DNA of 64,000 nt from the NCBI RefSeq assembly GCF_900106535.1, contig NZ_FNOH01000005.1, positions 310,001-374,000 of the forward strand, read 5' to 3'. Each line of letters starts with the position of its first letter. Position 1 is the first letter of the stretch. The DNA comes from Myxococcus xanthus (GTDB lineage: Bacteria; Myxococcota; Myxococcia; Myxococcales; Myxococcaceae). A program made the position numbers and the translations under genes. Below the pieces are notes generated by a model. That model had not been told where the DNA came from. It did no database searches and saw only the letters and a list, made by a program, of their open reading frames with translations. Shown here piece after piece: positions 1 through 9,793 of the stretch.

Positions 1-1036
<1,036 letters not shown>

Positions 1037-2665
1037 ATGCGTAAAGCCCGTACTTCGAGAGAGAAGGCTGCCGACACCGATGTCGCCGTCGAGGCCGACG
1101 CGGAGAAGCCACGCCGCAAGCGCGCCGCGAAGACGGTGGAGCGGGACGAGGCCGAGAAGCCCGCCCCGCGCGCCCGCCGCAGCGCCGCCCGCCGCGACGA
1201 AGAGCCCGGCGCCGAGGTCGAGGAGGCTCCCGCCGAGCCACCCCGTCCTGTGCTCACCCCCATCTCCCGCCCGGTGCGGGACGACGACCTCCAGGAGGCC
1301 CGTATCTCCGGCGAGTCCGAGGAGCCGGCCGCCTCCCTGCCGCCCCCGCCGGAGTCCCCTGAGACTCCCGCCATCACGGAAGTCACCCGGGATGGCGAGC
1401 CCATGCAGGTCATCAAGCTCAATGACCTGAAGCGGATGAAGATCACCGACCTCTCGAAGATGGCCCACGACGTGGGCATCGAGGGGTACCAGGGCCTGAA
1501 GAAGCAGGACCTCATCTTCGCGCTGCTGGGCGGCATCGCCGACAAGCGCTTCGAGGTCCACGCGGAGGGCGTGCTGGAGCTGCTCAGCGACGGCTTCGGC
1601 TTCCTGCGCAGTGCGGACAGCGACTACCAGCCCAGCCCGGACGACATCTACGTGTCCCCGTCGCAGGTGCGCCGCTTCAACCTGCGTCCCGGCGACACGG
1701 TGACGGGCCCCATCCGCCAGCCCCGCGAGGGCGAGCGCTTCTTCGCGCTCCAGAAGGTGGACAAGGTCAACTTCGCGGACCCGATGTCGGACGCGGCGCG
1801 CGAGCGCATCCTGTTCGACAACCTCACGCCGCTCTATCCGACGCGCAAGCTCAAGCTGGAGCATGAGTCGTCGGAGATGACCACGCGCATCATCGACATG
1901 TTCTGCCCCATCGGCCTGGGCCAGCGCTGCCTCATCGTGGCGCCGCCGAAGGCCGGTAAGACGGTGCTGCTGCAGAACATCGCGCACGCCATCAGCCGCA
2001 ACCACCCGGACGTGTACCTCATCGTGCTGCTCGTGGACGAGCGCCCGGAAGAGGTGACGGACATGGAGCGCAGCGTGCGCGGCGAGGTGGTGTCCTCCAC
2101 CTTCGACGAGCCCGCCACGCGCCACGTGCAGGTGGCGGAGATGGTCATCGACAAGGCCAAGCGCCTGGTCGAGCAGAAGTACGACGTCTGCATCCTGCTG
2201 GACTCCATCACCCGTCTGGCGCGCGCCTACAACACCGTGGTGCCCGCGTCCGGCAAGATTCTGTCCGGCGGCGTGGACGCCAACGCGCTCCACAAGCCCA
2301 AGCGCTTCTTCGGCGCCGCGCGCAACATCGAAGAGGGTGGCTCGCTGACCATCATCGGCACCGCGCTCATCGACACCGGCAGCCGCATGGACGAAGTCAT
2401 CTTCGAGGAGTTCAAGGGCACGGGTAACTCCGAAATCGTCCTGGACCGGAAGCTGATGGAGAAGCGCATCTTCCCGACGCTGGACATCAACAAGTCCGGT
2501 ACGCGCAAGGAGGAGCTGCTGCTCGGCCCGGGCGACCTGGTGCGCATCACCGCCCTGCGGCAGGTGCTCCACCCGTTCACCCCCATCGACGCGATGGAGT
2601 TCGTGCTCAAACACATGCGGCCCACCCCGTCGAATGCGGACTTCCTCGGGTCGATGAACCGGTAG
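1037..2665 (+). CDS. rho: Transcription termination factor Rho
   Basis: Hexameric RNA helicase that terminates transcription. The 542-residue protein is longer than the usual 420 or so because of a charged, Lys/Glu/Pro/Ala-rich, probably disordered N-terminal extension of about 120 residues. Then come the Rho N-terminal helical domain (from about residue 128, [16 protein letters not shown]), the cold-shock-like RNA-binding domain (about 176-250) and the RecA-type ATPase with Walker A APPKAGKT near residue 302 and Walker [15 protein letters not shown]. Similar extensions occur in Rho from other high-GC bacteria and may bind RNA; that role here is inference. The ATG at 1037 is the only start that keeps the whole extension. 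A small lipoprotein gene follows 25 bases downstream. Confidence 0.97.
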   Translation: MRKARTSREKAADTDVAVEADAEKPRRKRAAKTVERDEAEKPAPRARRSAARRDEEPGAEVEEAPAEPPRPVLTPISRPVRDDDLQEARISGESEEPAASLPPPPESPETPAITEVTRDGEPMQVIKLNDLKRMKITDLSKMAHDVGIEGYQGLKKQDLIFALLGGIADKRFEVHAEGVLELLSDGFGFLRSADSDYQPSPDDIYVSPSQVRRFNLRPGDTVTGPIRQPREGERFFALQKVDKVNFADPMSDAARERILFDNLTPLYPTRKLKLEHESSEMTTRIIDMFCPIGLGQRCLIVAPPKAGKTVLLQNIAHAISRNHPDVYLIVLLVDERPEEVTDMERSVRGEVVSSTFDEPATRHVQVAEMVIDKAKRLVEQKYDVCILLDSITRLARAYNTVVPASGKILSGGVDANALHKPKRFFGAARNIEEGGSLTIIGTALIDTGSRMDEVIFEEFKGTGNSEIVLDRKLMEKRIFPTLDINKSGTRKEELLLGPGDLVRITALRQVLHPFTPIDAMEFVLKHMRPTPSNADFLGSMNR

Positions 2666-2690
2666 AGATTGTCTGAGCAAGGAGTGTCCA

Positions 2691-3005
2691 TTGCTCAGAC
2701 ACGGACGTTTCCGCCTGCTCACCCTCGTGCTGGGGGTGACGCTGGGCGGTGGTGGAGTGGGGTGTGACGGTTTGGAAGACCTGCCGCTGGGGGACGTGCC
2801 CCCGGTGCTGTCCGACAAGACCTGTTACACGGACGACGACTGCGTGGCCGACGCGTGCTGTGGGCTGGGGACCGCCGTCACGCACGCGGACGAAGGCCCG
2901 ACGTGTCGCGCCCCCTGTACCAGTGGCTGCCCGGAGGGCTCCATCGACTGCGGGCGTTGCATCCCCACCTGCCGTGAAGCGCGCTGCGCCGCCGCCTGCC
3001 AGTAG
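2691..3005 (+). CDS. Small cysteine-rich lipoprotein
   Basis: A 104-residue protein starting at TTG, chosen because AAGGAG lies six bases before it. A hydrophobic signal (LLTLVLGVTLGGGG) ends in a lipobox-like GVGC, so Cys25 would be lipidated. The mature part has twelve further cysteines (CYTDDDC, CC, CTSGC, CGRC), enough for six disulfides, pointing to a small exported disulfide-rich domain. It sits 25 bases after rho and may be cotranscribed. I do not recognise a family. Confidence 0.72.
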   Translation: MLRHGRFRLLTLVLGVTLGGGGVGCDGLEDLPLGDVPPVLSDKTCYTDDDCVADACCGLGTAVTHADEGPTCRAPCTSGCPEGSIDCGRCIPTCREARCAAACQ

Positions 3006-3008
3006 GGC

Positions 3009-4235
3009 TCAGGCGGCGGGCGGCTGACGTTCAGCAGGCAGCGGTCCGGGCGTGGCCAGGGCCACCGCGGGCGCGGGCTGGGCCTTGAGCCGCGCGTAGT
3101 CGAAGCACGCCACCAGGACGGACGCCACGGGCACCGCGAAGAGGGCGCCCACCAGCCCGAAGAGCCGCTCTCCGGCGATGAGGGAGAAGGCGACGATGAC
3201 GGGGTGCAGGTGCGCCGCCTGCCCCATGATTTTGGGGTTGAGGAAGTACGCCTCTACCGCGTGGATGCCGATGATCCACGCGAGAATCGCCAGCCCCTTC
3301 TGGAAGCCGTCCGCCAGCGCGATGAGGACGATGGGCACCGAGCTGAGGATGGTGCCGAAAATCGGGATGAGGCTGAAGAAGGTGGCGATGGTCGCCAGCA
3401 GGAACGCGAACTTCACGCCGAACAGCAGCAGTCCCATGAACGTCAGGATGCCGTTGACGATGCAGATGGTGACCTGCCCGCGCACCACGCCGGACAACGA
3501 GCGGTCAATGCGCTCCAGCAGTTGCCGCGCGTCGATGGCGTACTCCGGCGGAATCAGCGTGCCGAAGTAGCGGCGGATGGCGTGCGCGTCGATGGAGAAG
3601 AACGCGGCCACCATCAGCACGAAGAAGAGCATGAAGACGCCCGCGGCCACGCTGGTGACGATGCTGCGGGACACGTTGACGATGTCGCCCAGGTTCTCCT
3701 GCACCAGGATGGACACGCGCTTCACCGCGTCCCCCAGGAACTGCTCCAAATCCAGCGCGAAGCCGAAGGTGCCGTTGCTACTTCCAGCGTCCGCGCCCTC
3801 CAGCGCGCGGTTGGAGAGCGCCACCGGAATGCCTCGTGTGCTGAGCCACGTCTCCGCGCGCTGCGCGAGCTCCTGGACGTGCTCCGGGGTGAGCGTGTTG
3901 GCGAACGTCACCGCCTCACGGCTGACGCGGGACAGTTCGCGGTAGAGCTGCGGCACCAGCGCGACGATGAAGAGGTACACGCCCACGAAGAAGCCGGCGT
4001 AGATGAGCAGCAGCGCCGTCCATCGCGGCACCGGCCGGCCGGCCACCTTCACCCGGGAGATGCGCCCCACCAGCGGCTGCACCAGGTAGGCGATGAGCGC
4101 GGCGCCCGCGAAGGGCATGACCACCGACCGGAAGGCCAACAGGACCAGCGCCAGGCTCAGCCACAACACTCCCAAGAGGAGCAGGCGCTTGCGTCGGTTG
4201 GCGGAGGCGGTGGAGTCCGAAGGCTGCTGCGACAT
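3009..4235 (-). CDS. AI-2E family transporter (PF01594-type permease)
   Basis: A 408-residue inner-membrane protein of the family named for AI-2 export, although many members do other jobs such as Na+/H+ antiport. There is an N-terminal pair of membrane segments (LLLGVLWLSLALVLLAF, AGAALIAYLVQPLVGRI), a soluble loop, and a C-terminal block of hydrophobic helices with the typical IPIFGTILSSVPIVLIAL stretch and a HPVIVAFSLIAGERLFGLVG ending. I start at ATG 4235 (MSQQPSDS...); an upstream in-frame ATG at 4283 would add 16 residues of unlikely sequence. It is convergent with the cysteine-rich lipoprotein gene, only three bases apart. The substrate is unknown. Confidence 0.88.
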   Translation of the reverse strand: MSQQPSDSTASANRRKRLLLLGVLWLSLALVLLAFRSVVMPFAGAALIAYLVQPLVGRISRVKVAGRPVPRWTALLLIYAGFFVGVYLFIVALVPQLYRELSRVSREAVTFANTLTPEHVQELAQRAETWLSTRGIPVALSNRALEGADAGSSNGTFGFALDLEQFLGDAVKRVSILVQENLGDIVNVSRSIVTSVAAGVFMLFFVLMVAAFFSIDAHAIRRYFGTLIPPEYAIDARQLLERIDRSLSGVVRGQVTICIVNGILTFMGLLLFGVKFAFLLATIATFFSLIPIFGTILSSVPIVLIALADGFQKGLAILAWIIGIHAVEAYFLNPKIMGQAAHLHPVIVAFSLIAGERLFGLVGALFAVPVASVLVACFDYARLKAQPAPAVALATPGPLPAERQPPAA

Positions 4236-4354
4236 GCCGTCTGGCTTACGGCAGTGCCTTCCCGGTGACAAGGGCCGCCACATGAGCGCCCCGCCGGCGT
4301 CCTGGGAGGGGGATGGTGCCTGTTCAACATTTCACCGAGCCACCCGGCGGCGGC

Positions 4355-4813
4355 TCAGACGCCAGGCACCGGGAAGGCGCCGAGCTTTGACTGGAGCCGC
4401 TCCAGGCAGTCGCGCATGTGCTTGCGCTTGACGCGGCCCTCGGTGGCCTCGCCCAGGCCCAGCATCTGCTCGGTGAGCCAGCGGCTGAGGAGCAGCAGGG
4501 GCAGCCGGTCGCTCGGCACCAGGCCTCGCTCCAGGTAGCGCTTGTTGCGCATGTAGTCGTCGTAGGCGTCCGTTTCGCGCGCCAGCTCCCACTGCGCCAG
4601 CCGGAACGCCTCCGTGTAGACGGCCCGGGACGGCCGCGGCCGGGGCTCCGTGAAGAGAGTCGCGAAGTGGCCACCGGTGTCCAGGTCCAGCTCCTCGACG
4701 GGCGGCGGCCACTGCAGCAGGTCCTTGTGCAGCAGCTTCGCCACCTCCTCCAGGAGGTGCTCCAGCAGGGAAGTCGGTTTGAGGTCGAAGAGGTGGTCCC
4801 AGCGAGACGCCAT
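4355..4813 (-). CDS. Conserved hypothetical protein, 152 aa
   Basis: A soluble, mostly helical 152-residue protein without signal peptide or membrane segment. ATG at 4813 is preceded by a purine-rich AGAGAAGAAG. It contains DLDTGGHFATLF in the middle and a basic C-terminal helix (GRVKRKHMRDCLERLQSKL). I do not recognise a family. It lies downstream of a cysteine-rich lipoprotein gene on the same strand with 15 bases between them, so the two are probably cotranscribed. Confidence 0.7.
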   Translation of the reverse strand: MASRWDHLFDLKPTSLLEHLLEEVAKLLHKDLLQWPPPVEELDLDTGGHFATLFTEPRPRPSRAVYTEAFRLAQWELARETDAYDDYMRNKRYLERGLVPSDRLPLLLLSRWLTEQMLGLGEATEGRVKRKHMRDCLERLQSKLGAFPVPGV

Positions 4814-4828
4814 GGCTTCTTCTCTACC

Positions 4829-5317
4829 TCAAATGCCGGCGTCGGCCGTGCCCGCGTCGGGGACGCCCGCGTCACCGTCGCCCGTGCCCGCGTCGGTGCC
4901 GCCGTCGCCCGTGCCCAGGCCCTGGCAGCAGGCGGGCACCTGCGCGAAGTAGAGCGCAGACTGGGCGCAGGGCACGCGGATGTCGCGGCGGTAGGCGCTG
5001 CAGCCGGTGGCGAAGCGGTCGCTCCCGCAGGTGGGCGGGGCCGCGGTCGCTGGGTCGCAGGCCTCCAGGGTGACGGCGCACACGGCGCGGGAGCGGTAGA
5101 AGCGTGCGTCGTTGCGGTCGCCGGGGACGACGGTGCACGTCGTGCGCTCGGTGCACGCCTGGAGGATGGGGCCGCTGGAGCACGGGCCCACTTTGCACTC
5201 CGGCTCGCAGTTGAGCGCTTCCGAGTCGTCACAGCGGGGCGCCTGGGTGCACAGGTCTTCCGAGCACGCGGTGGTGAGCAGGGCGAGGAGCAGGGTCGGC
5301 AGGGCAAGACGGGACAC
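4829..5317 (-). CDS. Cysteine-rich lipoprotein
   Basis: A 162-residue exported protein. The signal peptide MSRLALPTLLLALLTTAC has a clear lipobox (LTTAC, lipidated Cys18). The mature region is cysteine-rich with spaced pairs (CEPEC, CSAY, ACC) and ends in a low-complexity tail of Asp-Ala-Gly repeats (GDGGTDAGTGDGDAGVPDAG), a common linker type in myxobacterial surface proteins. Function unknown. It is followed at 15 bases by the 152-residue hypothetical gene, and its start lies 17 bases downstream of the end of the amidotransferase-like gene. Confidence 0.78.
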   Translation of the reverse strand: MSRLALPTLLLALLTTACSEDLCTQAPRCDDSEALNCEPECKVGPCSSGPILQACTERTTCTVVPGDRNDARFYRSRAVCAVTLEACDPATAAPPTCGSDRFATGCSAYRRDIRVPCAQSALYFAQVPACCQGLGTGDGGTDAGTGDGDAGVPDAGTADAGI

Positions 5318-5334
5318 GGAGGGCCTCTGTCAGG

Positions 5335-6090
5335 TCAGGTGAATCGCTCGAGGAAGTTCAGCAGGATTCTGCGGCCCGCGGGAGAGGGTGTGAGGCCCGC
5401 CAGGAGCTGACGGACGTATTCGCCGGGCGCGGCGCCTCGCGCCACGGAGTCCCGCTCGAGGCCCTCCCAGCGGGCCTCGATGACGGCGCGGAGGGTGTCC
5501 ACGCTGGCCTCTGGATAGAACTGCACGCCGCGCACGGTGGGGCGGAAGGCCAGCGCCTGCGCGGCCGTGTTCGCGTTGCCCGCCAGAACCTGCGCGCCGT
5601 CGGGGAGGTGCGAGACGATGTCCTCGTGCGTCGCCTGCGCGATGAAGCGCTCCGGCACGCCGTCGAAGAGTGGGTCCTGCTTGCCGGCCTCGGTGAGCGT
5701 CACCTCGACGCTGCCCGTCTCCCGCCCCTGGGGATTGCGCGAGACGCGGCCGCCATACGCATGCGCCAGGAGTTGCTGGCCGAAGCACACGCCCAGCACG
5801 GGCGTGCCCCGCTCACCGGCCTCCACCATGAAGTCCGCGGCGCGCTTCATCCACGGCTCGAGCGCCGTCACCGACAGCGGCGAGCCCGTCATCATCACCG
5901 CGTCGTAGCCATCCGCGCGCGTGGGCAAGGGGGCGTCCCGGTGTGCCAGCACGATGTCGAAGCGGTAGCCGGACAGTCCGATGGCTTGCAGAAACCACCG
6001 GTCGTAATCGCCGACGGAGACGCGCACGGCCTCGGCCGCCTCACCGGCTTTCAGCAAGAGGACGTTCTTCACCGCCGTAGGTTGCCGCAT
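5335..6090 (-). CDS. Class I glutamine amidotransferase-like protein with substituted catalytic His
   Basis: A 251-residue stand-alone class I amidotransferase fold of the GMP-synthase-subunit-like type. The nucleophile elbow is intact (LGVCFGQQLLAHA, Cys102) and MMTGSPLSV matches the oxyanion strand region. In the family the second catalytic residue lies in QFHPE; here the motif reads GVQFYPEAS, so the His is Tyr. ATHEDIV is present before it. Without the His, glutaminase activity may be lost or the protein may act on another gamma-glutamyl compound. ATG 6090 is chosen over far-upstream starts because the fold begins directly after it. It is divergent from the glutamine-synthetase-like gene, with 203 bases between them, which suggests related gamma-glutamyl chemistry. 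Confidence 0.85.
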   Translation of the reverse strand: MRQPTAVKNVLLLKAGEAAEAVRVSVGDYDRWFLQAIGLSGYRFDIVLAHRDAPLPTRADGYDAVMMTGSPLSVTALEPWMKRAADFMVEAGERGTPVLGVCFGQQLLAHAYGGRVSRNPQGRETGSVEVTLTEAGKQDPLFDGVPERFIAQATHEDIVSHLPDGAQVLAGNANTAAQALAFRPTVRGVQFYPEASVDTLRAVIEARWEGLERDSVARGAAPGEYVRQLLAGLTPSPAGRRILLNFLERFT

Positions 6091-6293
6091 TGCGTCCCCA
6101 TTCCTACCGTGTCGTGCCCCGCGTGTCCGTTCCTGGCCAGTCGCAGTGGAACGCGCCCGTGTGCTTCGAGGTACCCACATGACCGGCGCCTGTTGGCTCA
6201 CCTTCTCATTCCTCGTCCCCAGGCTGAGCATGGCCGGGCGGCGGGTGGAGCCCCAGGTGTCGGGCGTTTCCAGCAAGAGAGGGGATTGAATCG

Positions 6294-7757
6294 ATGCCAA
6301 CCCGACCCAAGGCGAAGGTCCTGACCCACCCTGCCATGGCTCGCCGGGTTCGCGGCAAGGCATCGCGTGCACCGGCGCGAGGCCCGGCGGCGCGGGACGC
6401 GGCGAGCGTGGACACGCTGCGCCGCTGGCTGGATGAGAAGGGCGTCCAGAAGGTGAAGGTGGGCGCGGTGGACGTCGATGGCGTCTGGCGCGGCAAGTAC
6501 ATCTCCCTGGAGAAGTTCCTCAGCGCCGCCAAAGGCGGCCTGGGCTTCTGTGACGTCGTCTTCGGCTGGGACTTGAGCGACGACTTGCTCGACAACACCC
6601 AGGTGACGGGCTGGCACACCGGTTACCCGGATGCCCACGCGAAGGTGGACCCGTCCACCGGCCGCGTCATTCCCTGGGAGCCGGACACCGCGGCGTTCCT
6701 GCTCGACTTCGAAAACCCCGACGGCACGCCTTTCGAGGCGAGCCCCCGGCAGTTGCTCCAGAAGGTGGCCGCCCGCGCGCGCTCGCTGGGGTACCTGCCG
6801 CGCTTCGGCGCGGAGTACGAGTTCTTCATCTTCAAGGAGCAGCCGCAGAGCCTGCGCGACAAGGACTTCCAGGGGCTGACGCCGCTGACGCCAGGCATGT
6901 TCGGCTATTCGTGGCTGCGCACGTCGCTCAACGCGCCGCTGGTGCATGCGCTCATCGACGGGTGCAACGCCTTCGGCCTGGGCATCGAGGGCTTCCACAC
7001 GGAGACGGGGCCGGGCGTCTTCGAGGCGGCCATCCGCTACGACGACATCGAGAAGTCGGCGGACAAGGCCGCGCTCTTCAAGACGGTGGTGAAGGAGATT
7101 TGCGCCCGCCACGGCGTCACCGCGTGCTTCATGGCGAAGGTGGACGCGAAGCTGCCGGGGTGCTCGGGGCACGTCCACCAGTCGCTGTGGGATTTGGACG
7201 GGGAGCAGAACCTCTTCCACGACGCGAAGGCGCCCCACGGCATGAGCAAGCTGCTGCGCCACTACATCGGCGGGCAGGTGGCGCTGATGCCGGAGCTCAC
7301 CGCGCTCTACTGGCCCACCATCAACAGCTACAAGCGCAGCGTGGAGAATACCTGGGCGCCCACCACCGTGACGTGGGGCCTGGAGAACCGCACCACCGCC
7401 ATCCGCGTCATCGGTGAGAGCGCCAAGGCGATGCGCCTGGAGTACCGGCAGTTGGGCGCGGACATGAATGCGTACATCGGCATGGCGGTCAGCCTGGCCG
7501 CGGGCCTGTGGGGCATCGAGAACGAGGTGGAGCCTCCCGCGCCCTGCGAGTCCAACGCCTACGCGAAGAACGACGCGCCGCCCTTGCCCCGCAACCTCAA
7601 GGACGCGGTGGCGCTGCTGAAGGGCAGCGAGCGCGCGCGGGAGTTGCTGGGCTACGGCTTCGTGGACCACTTCGTGCGCACGCGCGAGTGGGAGGTGCGT
7701 CAGTACGAGCGCGCCGTCACCAACTGGGAGTTGGAGCGTTACCTGGAGCTCATCTGA
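6294..7757 (+). CDS. Glutamine synthetase-family protein (gamma-glutamyl-amine ligase type)
   Basis: ATP-dependent ligase of the GS-I fold, 487 residues. It has the N-terminal beta-grasp (VKVGAVDVDGVWRGKYIS) and catalytic domain with EYEFFIF, TGPGVFEAAIRY and SGHVHQSLWD, all metal/ATP-site segments. The arginine loop reads WGLENRTTAIRVIGE rather than the NRSAxxRIP of true glutamine synthetase, and the C-terminal adenylylation tyrosine motif NLY is absent. This resembles the PuuA/GlnA3-like group that joins glutamate to amines such as putrescine, so I infer an amine-utilisation role. The first about 40 residues are basic and probably disordered; Met15 is an alternative start. Its stop overlaps the start of the iron alcohol dehydrogenase (TGATG), so the two are translationally coupled. 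Confidence 0.9.
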   Translation: MPTRPKAKVLTHPAMARRVRGKASRAPARGPAARDAASVDTLRRWLDEKGVQKVKVGAVDVDGVWRGKYISLEKFLSAAKGGLGFCDVVFGWDLSDDLLDNTQVTGWHTGYPDAHAKVDPSTGRVIPWEPDTAAFLLDFENPDGTPFEASPRQLLQKVAARARSLGYLPRFGAEYEFFIFKEQPQSLRDKDFQGLTPLTPGMFGYSWLRTSLNAPLVHALIDGCNAFGLGIEGFHTETGPGVFEAAIRYDDIEKSADKAALFKTVVKEICARHGVTACFMAKVDAKLPGCSGHVHQSLWDLDGEQNLFHDAKAPHGMSKLLRHYIGGQVALMPELTALYWPTINSYKRSVENTWAPTTVTWGLENRTTAIRVIGESAKAMRLEYRQLGADMNAYIGMAVSLAAGLWGIENEVEPPAPCESNAYAKNDAPPLPRNLKDAVALLKGSERARELLGYGFVDHFVRTREWEVRQYERAVTNWELERYLELI

Positions 7758-8965
7758 TGAGCGCAAATGAGGCAGCCGTCATGAAGCCGTTCGACATTCC
7801 CTCCGAGCCGCGCGTCACCGAGATGGCGTGGCCCACGCGCATCGTCTTCGGCGCCGGCGCGCTGCTGCGCCTGCCCGCGCAGGCCCAGCGTCTGGGCATC
7901 CAGCGCCCGCTGCTGGTGACGGACGCGGGCGTGGTGAAGGCGGGGCTGGCCGCGCGCGTGGCGGACGTGCTCAATACGGCGGGACTGGCCTGTGAAGTCT
8001 TCGACCGCGTGGAGCCCAACCCCACCGAGCGCGACGTCTTCGCGGGCCTGGAGGCGTACCGGAGCCACTCCTGCGACGGCATCGTCGCGCTGGGGGGCGG
8101 CAGCGCCCTGGACGCGGGCAAGCTGATTCAGCTCCTCACCACACACGAGCCGCCGCTCAGCCGCTATGACGACGCGAAGGGCGGCGACCAGTACGTGCGC
8201 GACGACCTGCCGCCGCTCATCGCGATTCCCACCACCGCGGGCACCGGCTCCGAGGTGGGGCGCTCGGGCGTGGTGACGCTGGAGGACACGGGCCGCAAGA
8301 CGGTCATCTTCAGTCCGTACCTGCTGCCGCGCGCCGCCATCTGCGACCCGGAGCTGACGCTGGGGCTGCCGCCGGGCATCACCGCGGCCACGGGCATGGA
8401 TGCCTTCACCCACTGCCTGGAGGCCTACCTGGCCAATGGCTTCCACCCGCTGGCGGACGCGGTGGCCATTGACGGCATCTACCGCGTGGGCCGTTCGCTG
8501 GAGACGGCGGTGCGCGACGGCAAGGACCTGGCCGCGCGCACGGACATGATGGTGGCGGCGATGGAGGGCGCCATGGCCTTCCAGAAGGGCCTGGGGGCCT
8601 GCCACGCGCTGGCCCACGCGCTCACGCCTGTGTCCAACGTGCACCACGGCCTGGCGAATGCCATCGTCCTGCCCGTGGTGATGGAGTTCAACCGCGCGGT
8701 CTGCACGGCGCGGCTGGCCCGGGTCGCGGTGGCGCTGGGGGACACGACGCAGGCGCGCGAAGAGGTGCTCGCGGGCAACGCCATCGACCGGGTGCGCAAG
8801 CTCAACGCGGCGGTGGGCATTCCCTCGCGGCTGCGCGACGCGGGCGTCCAGGAGAAGGACCTGGAGCGGATTGCCGAGAAGGCCTTCCAGGATGCCTCGC
8901 ACCTGAGCAACCCGCGGAAGGTGTCGCAGGCGGACCTGCTGGCCCTGGCGCGCGAGGCCTACTGA
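7757..8965 (+). CDS. Iron-containing alcohol dehydrogenase
   Basis: A 402-residue group III (Fe-type) NAD(P)-dependent alcohol dehydrogenase. It has the nucleotide-binding GGGSALDAGK, the TTAGTGSEVGRSGVVT stretch, and metal-ligand regions FTHCLEAYLANGFHPLAD and ACHALAHALTPVSNVHHGLANAIVLP, with the expected His residues. The ATG at 7757 overlaps the stop of the GS-family gene. An alcohol or aldehyde step beside a gamma-glutamyl ligase suggests catabolism of an amino alcohol or diamine; the substrate is inference. Confidence 0.92.
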   Translation: MSANEAAVMKPFDIPSEPRVTEMAWPTRIVFGAGALLRLPAQAQRLGIQRPLLVTDAGVVKAGLAARVADVLNTAGLACEVFDRVEPNPTERDVFAGLEAYRSHSCDGIVALGGGSALDAGKLIQLLTTHEPPLSRYDDAKGGDQYVRDDLPPLIAIPTTAGTGSEVGRSGVVTLEDTGRKTVIFSPYLLPRAAICDPELTLGLPPGITAATGMDAFTHCLEAYLANGFHPLADAVAIDGIYRVGRSLETAVRDGKDLAARTDMMVAAMEGAMAFQKGLGACHALAHALTPVSNVHHGLANAIVLPVVMEFNRAVCTARLARVAVALGDTTQAREEVLAGNAIDRVRKLNAAVGIPSRLRDAGVQEKDLERIAEKAFQDASHLSNPRKVSQADLLALAREAY

Positions 8966-8974
8966 GCCGCCGCC

Positions 8975-9000
8975 CGCCGGGGGAGGGGATTCCCCCGGCG
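8975..9000. terminator. Hairpin between convergent genes
   Basis: Perfect 10-bp inverted repeat CGCCGGGGGA / TCCCCCGGCG with a six-base loop, located between the end of the alcohol dehydrogenase gene and the end of the convergent lipoprotein gene. There is no T-run on either strand, so it would be a structure-only bidirectional terminator or 3' stabiliser. Confidence 0.6.
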
Positions 9001-9014
9001 CGCCGCTTCATGGC

Positions 9015-9590
9015 TCAGGGCGCTTCGTCCATGGCGCCCATGCCGCTGCCCTCGGTGCCACCATCCGACAGCACCGGGGCACCCGTGCCCTCCGGTTCGG
9101 TGTCGCCTCCCGCGCCCACCACGGTGCCCGTCACGGGCGTGCCGCCTTCCTCGGGGGTGAACTCCAACGTCTCCACGAACACGCGGCCGGGCAGGCGCAG
9201 GTCCATGGCGTTGATGCGCTCCTGGCTCCGAAGCTCGTAGAGCTGCTGCGCCACCGGGCCCGCGGGGATGCGGTCGTCGGAGAAGAAGATGTACATGCGG
9301 ACCTTCCCCTCCTGAACGGGGATGCGGAAGCTCGTGTGCGCCACGGGCTTGTTCGCATCACAGCGGATGGAGCGGTTCTCCCGCGTCAGCGTGAGCTGCC
9401 GGATGACGCCCTTCTCGGACACTGTGTACAGCATGCAGTAGGGAAGCTGGCCGTCGGAGGGGATGACCTCCACCGTGGCCCCGCCCGTCTTCCGCAGCTC
9501 GGCCCGCGTGGGCCTGTCCGTCGACTTCTTCCCGTCACAAGCCGCGCCACACAGCGCGGCCACCGCCAACAACCCAGTCCAGCGCCTCAT
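9015..9590 (-). CDS. Lipoprotein of unknown function, 191 aa
   Basis: Starts at ATG 9590 with GGGAGG placed five bases upstream. The signal MRRWTGLLAVAALCGAAC ends in a good lipobox (LCGAAC), followed by DGKKSTDRPTR. The mature part looks like a mixed alpha/beta domain with one cysteine pair candidate (PYCMLY and IRCDAN) and ends in a Gly/Pro/Thr-rich tail. An in-frame ATG at 9755 would bury the signal peptide and is rejected. No family recognised. Confidence 0.82.
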   Translation of the reverse strand: MRRWTGLLAVAALCGAACDGKKSTDRPTRAELRKTGGATVEVIPSDGQLPYCMLYTVSEKGVIRQLTLTRENRSIRCDANKPVAHTSFRIPVQEGKVRMYIFFSDDRIPAGPVAQQLYELRSQERINAMDLRLPGRVFVETLEFTPEEGGTPVTGTVVGAGGDTEPEGTGAPVLSDGGTEGSGMGAMDEAP

Positions 9591-9793
9591 GTGTCCCTCC
9601 CGGGGTGTGGAAGAGCCTTCACCTGCCTCCCTCCAGCCTACTTCGGAGCTTCGTCCTGAGGGGAGGTCAGGGGTTGTCCTGTGACAGGTCGCGCCAGCTA
9701 CAACGACCGCCAGTGCACACCGCGACCGGGCGGGCGCGCGCATGCACGGCGTCATGTCCTCCGCGCGCGACGTGGGCGCGCTCCTGACGGGGC

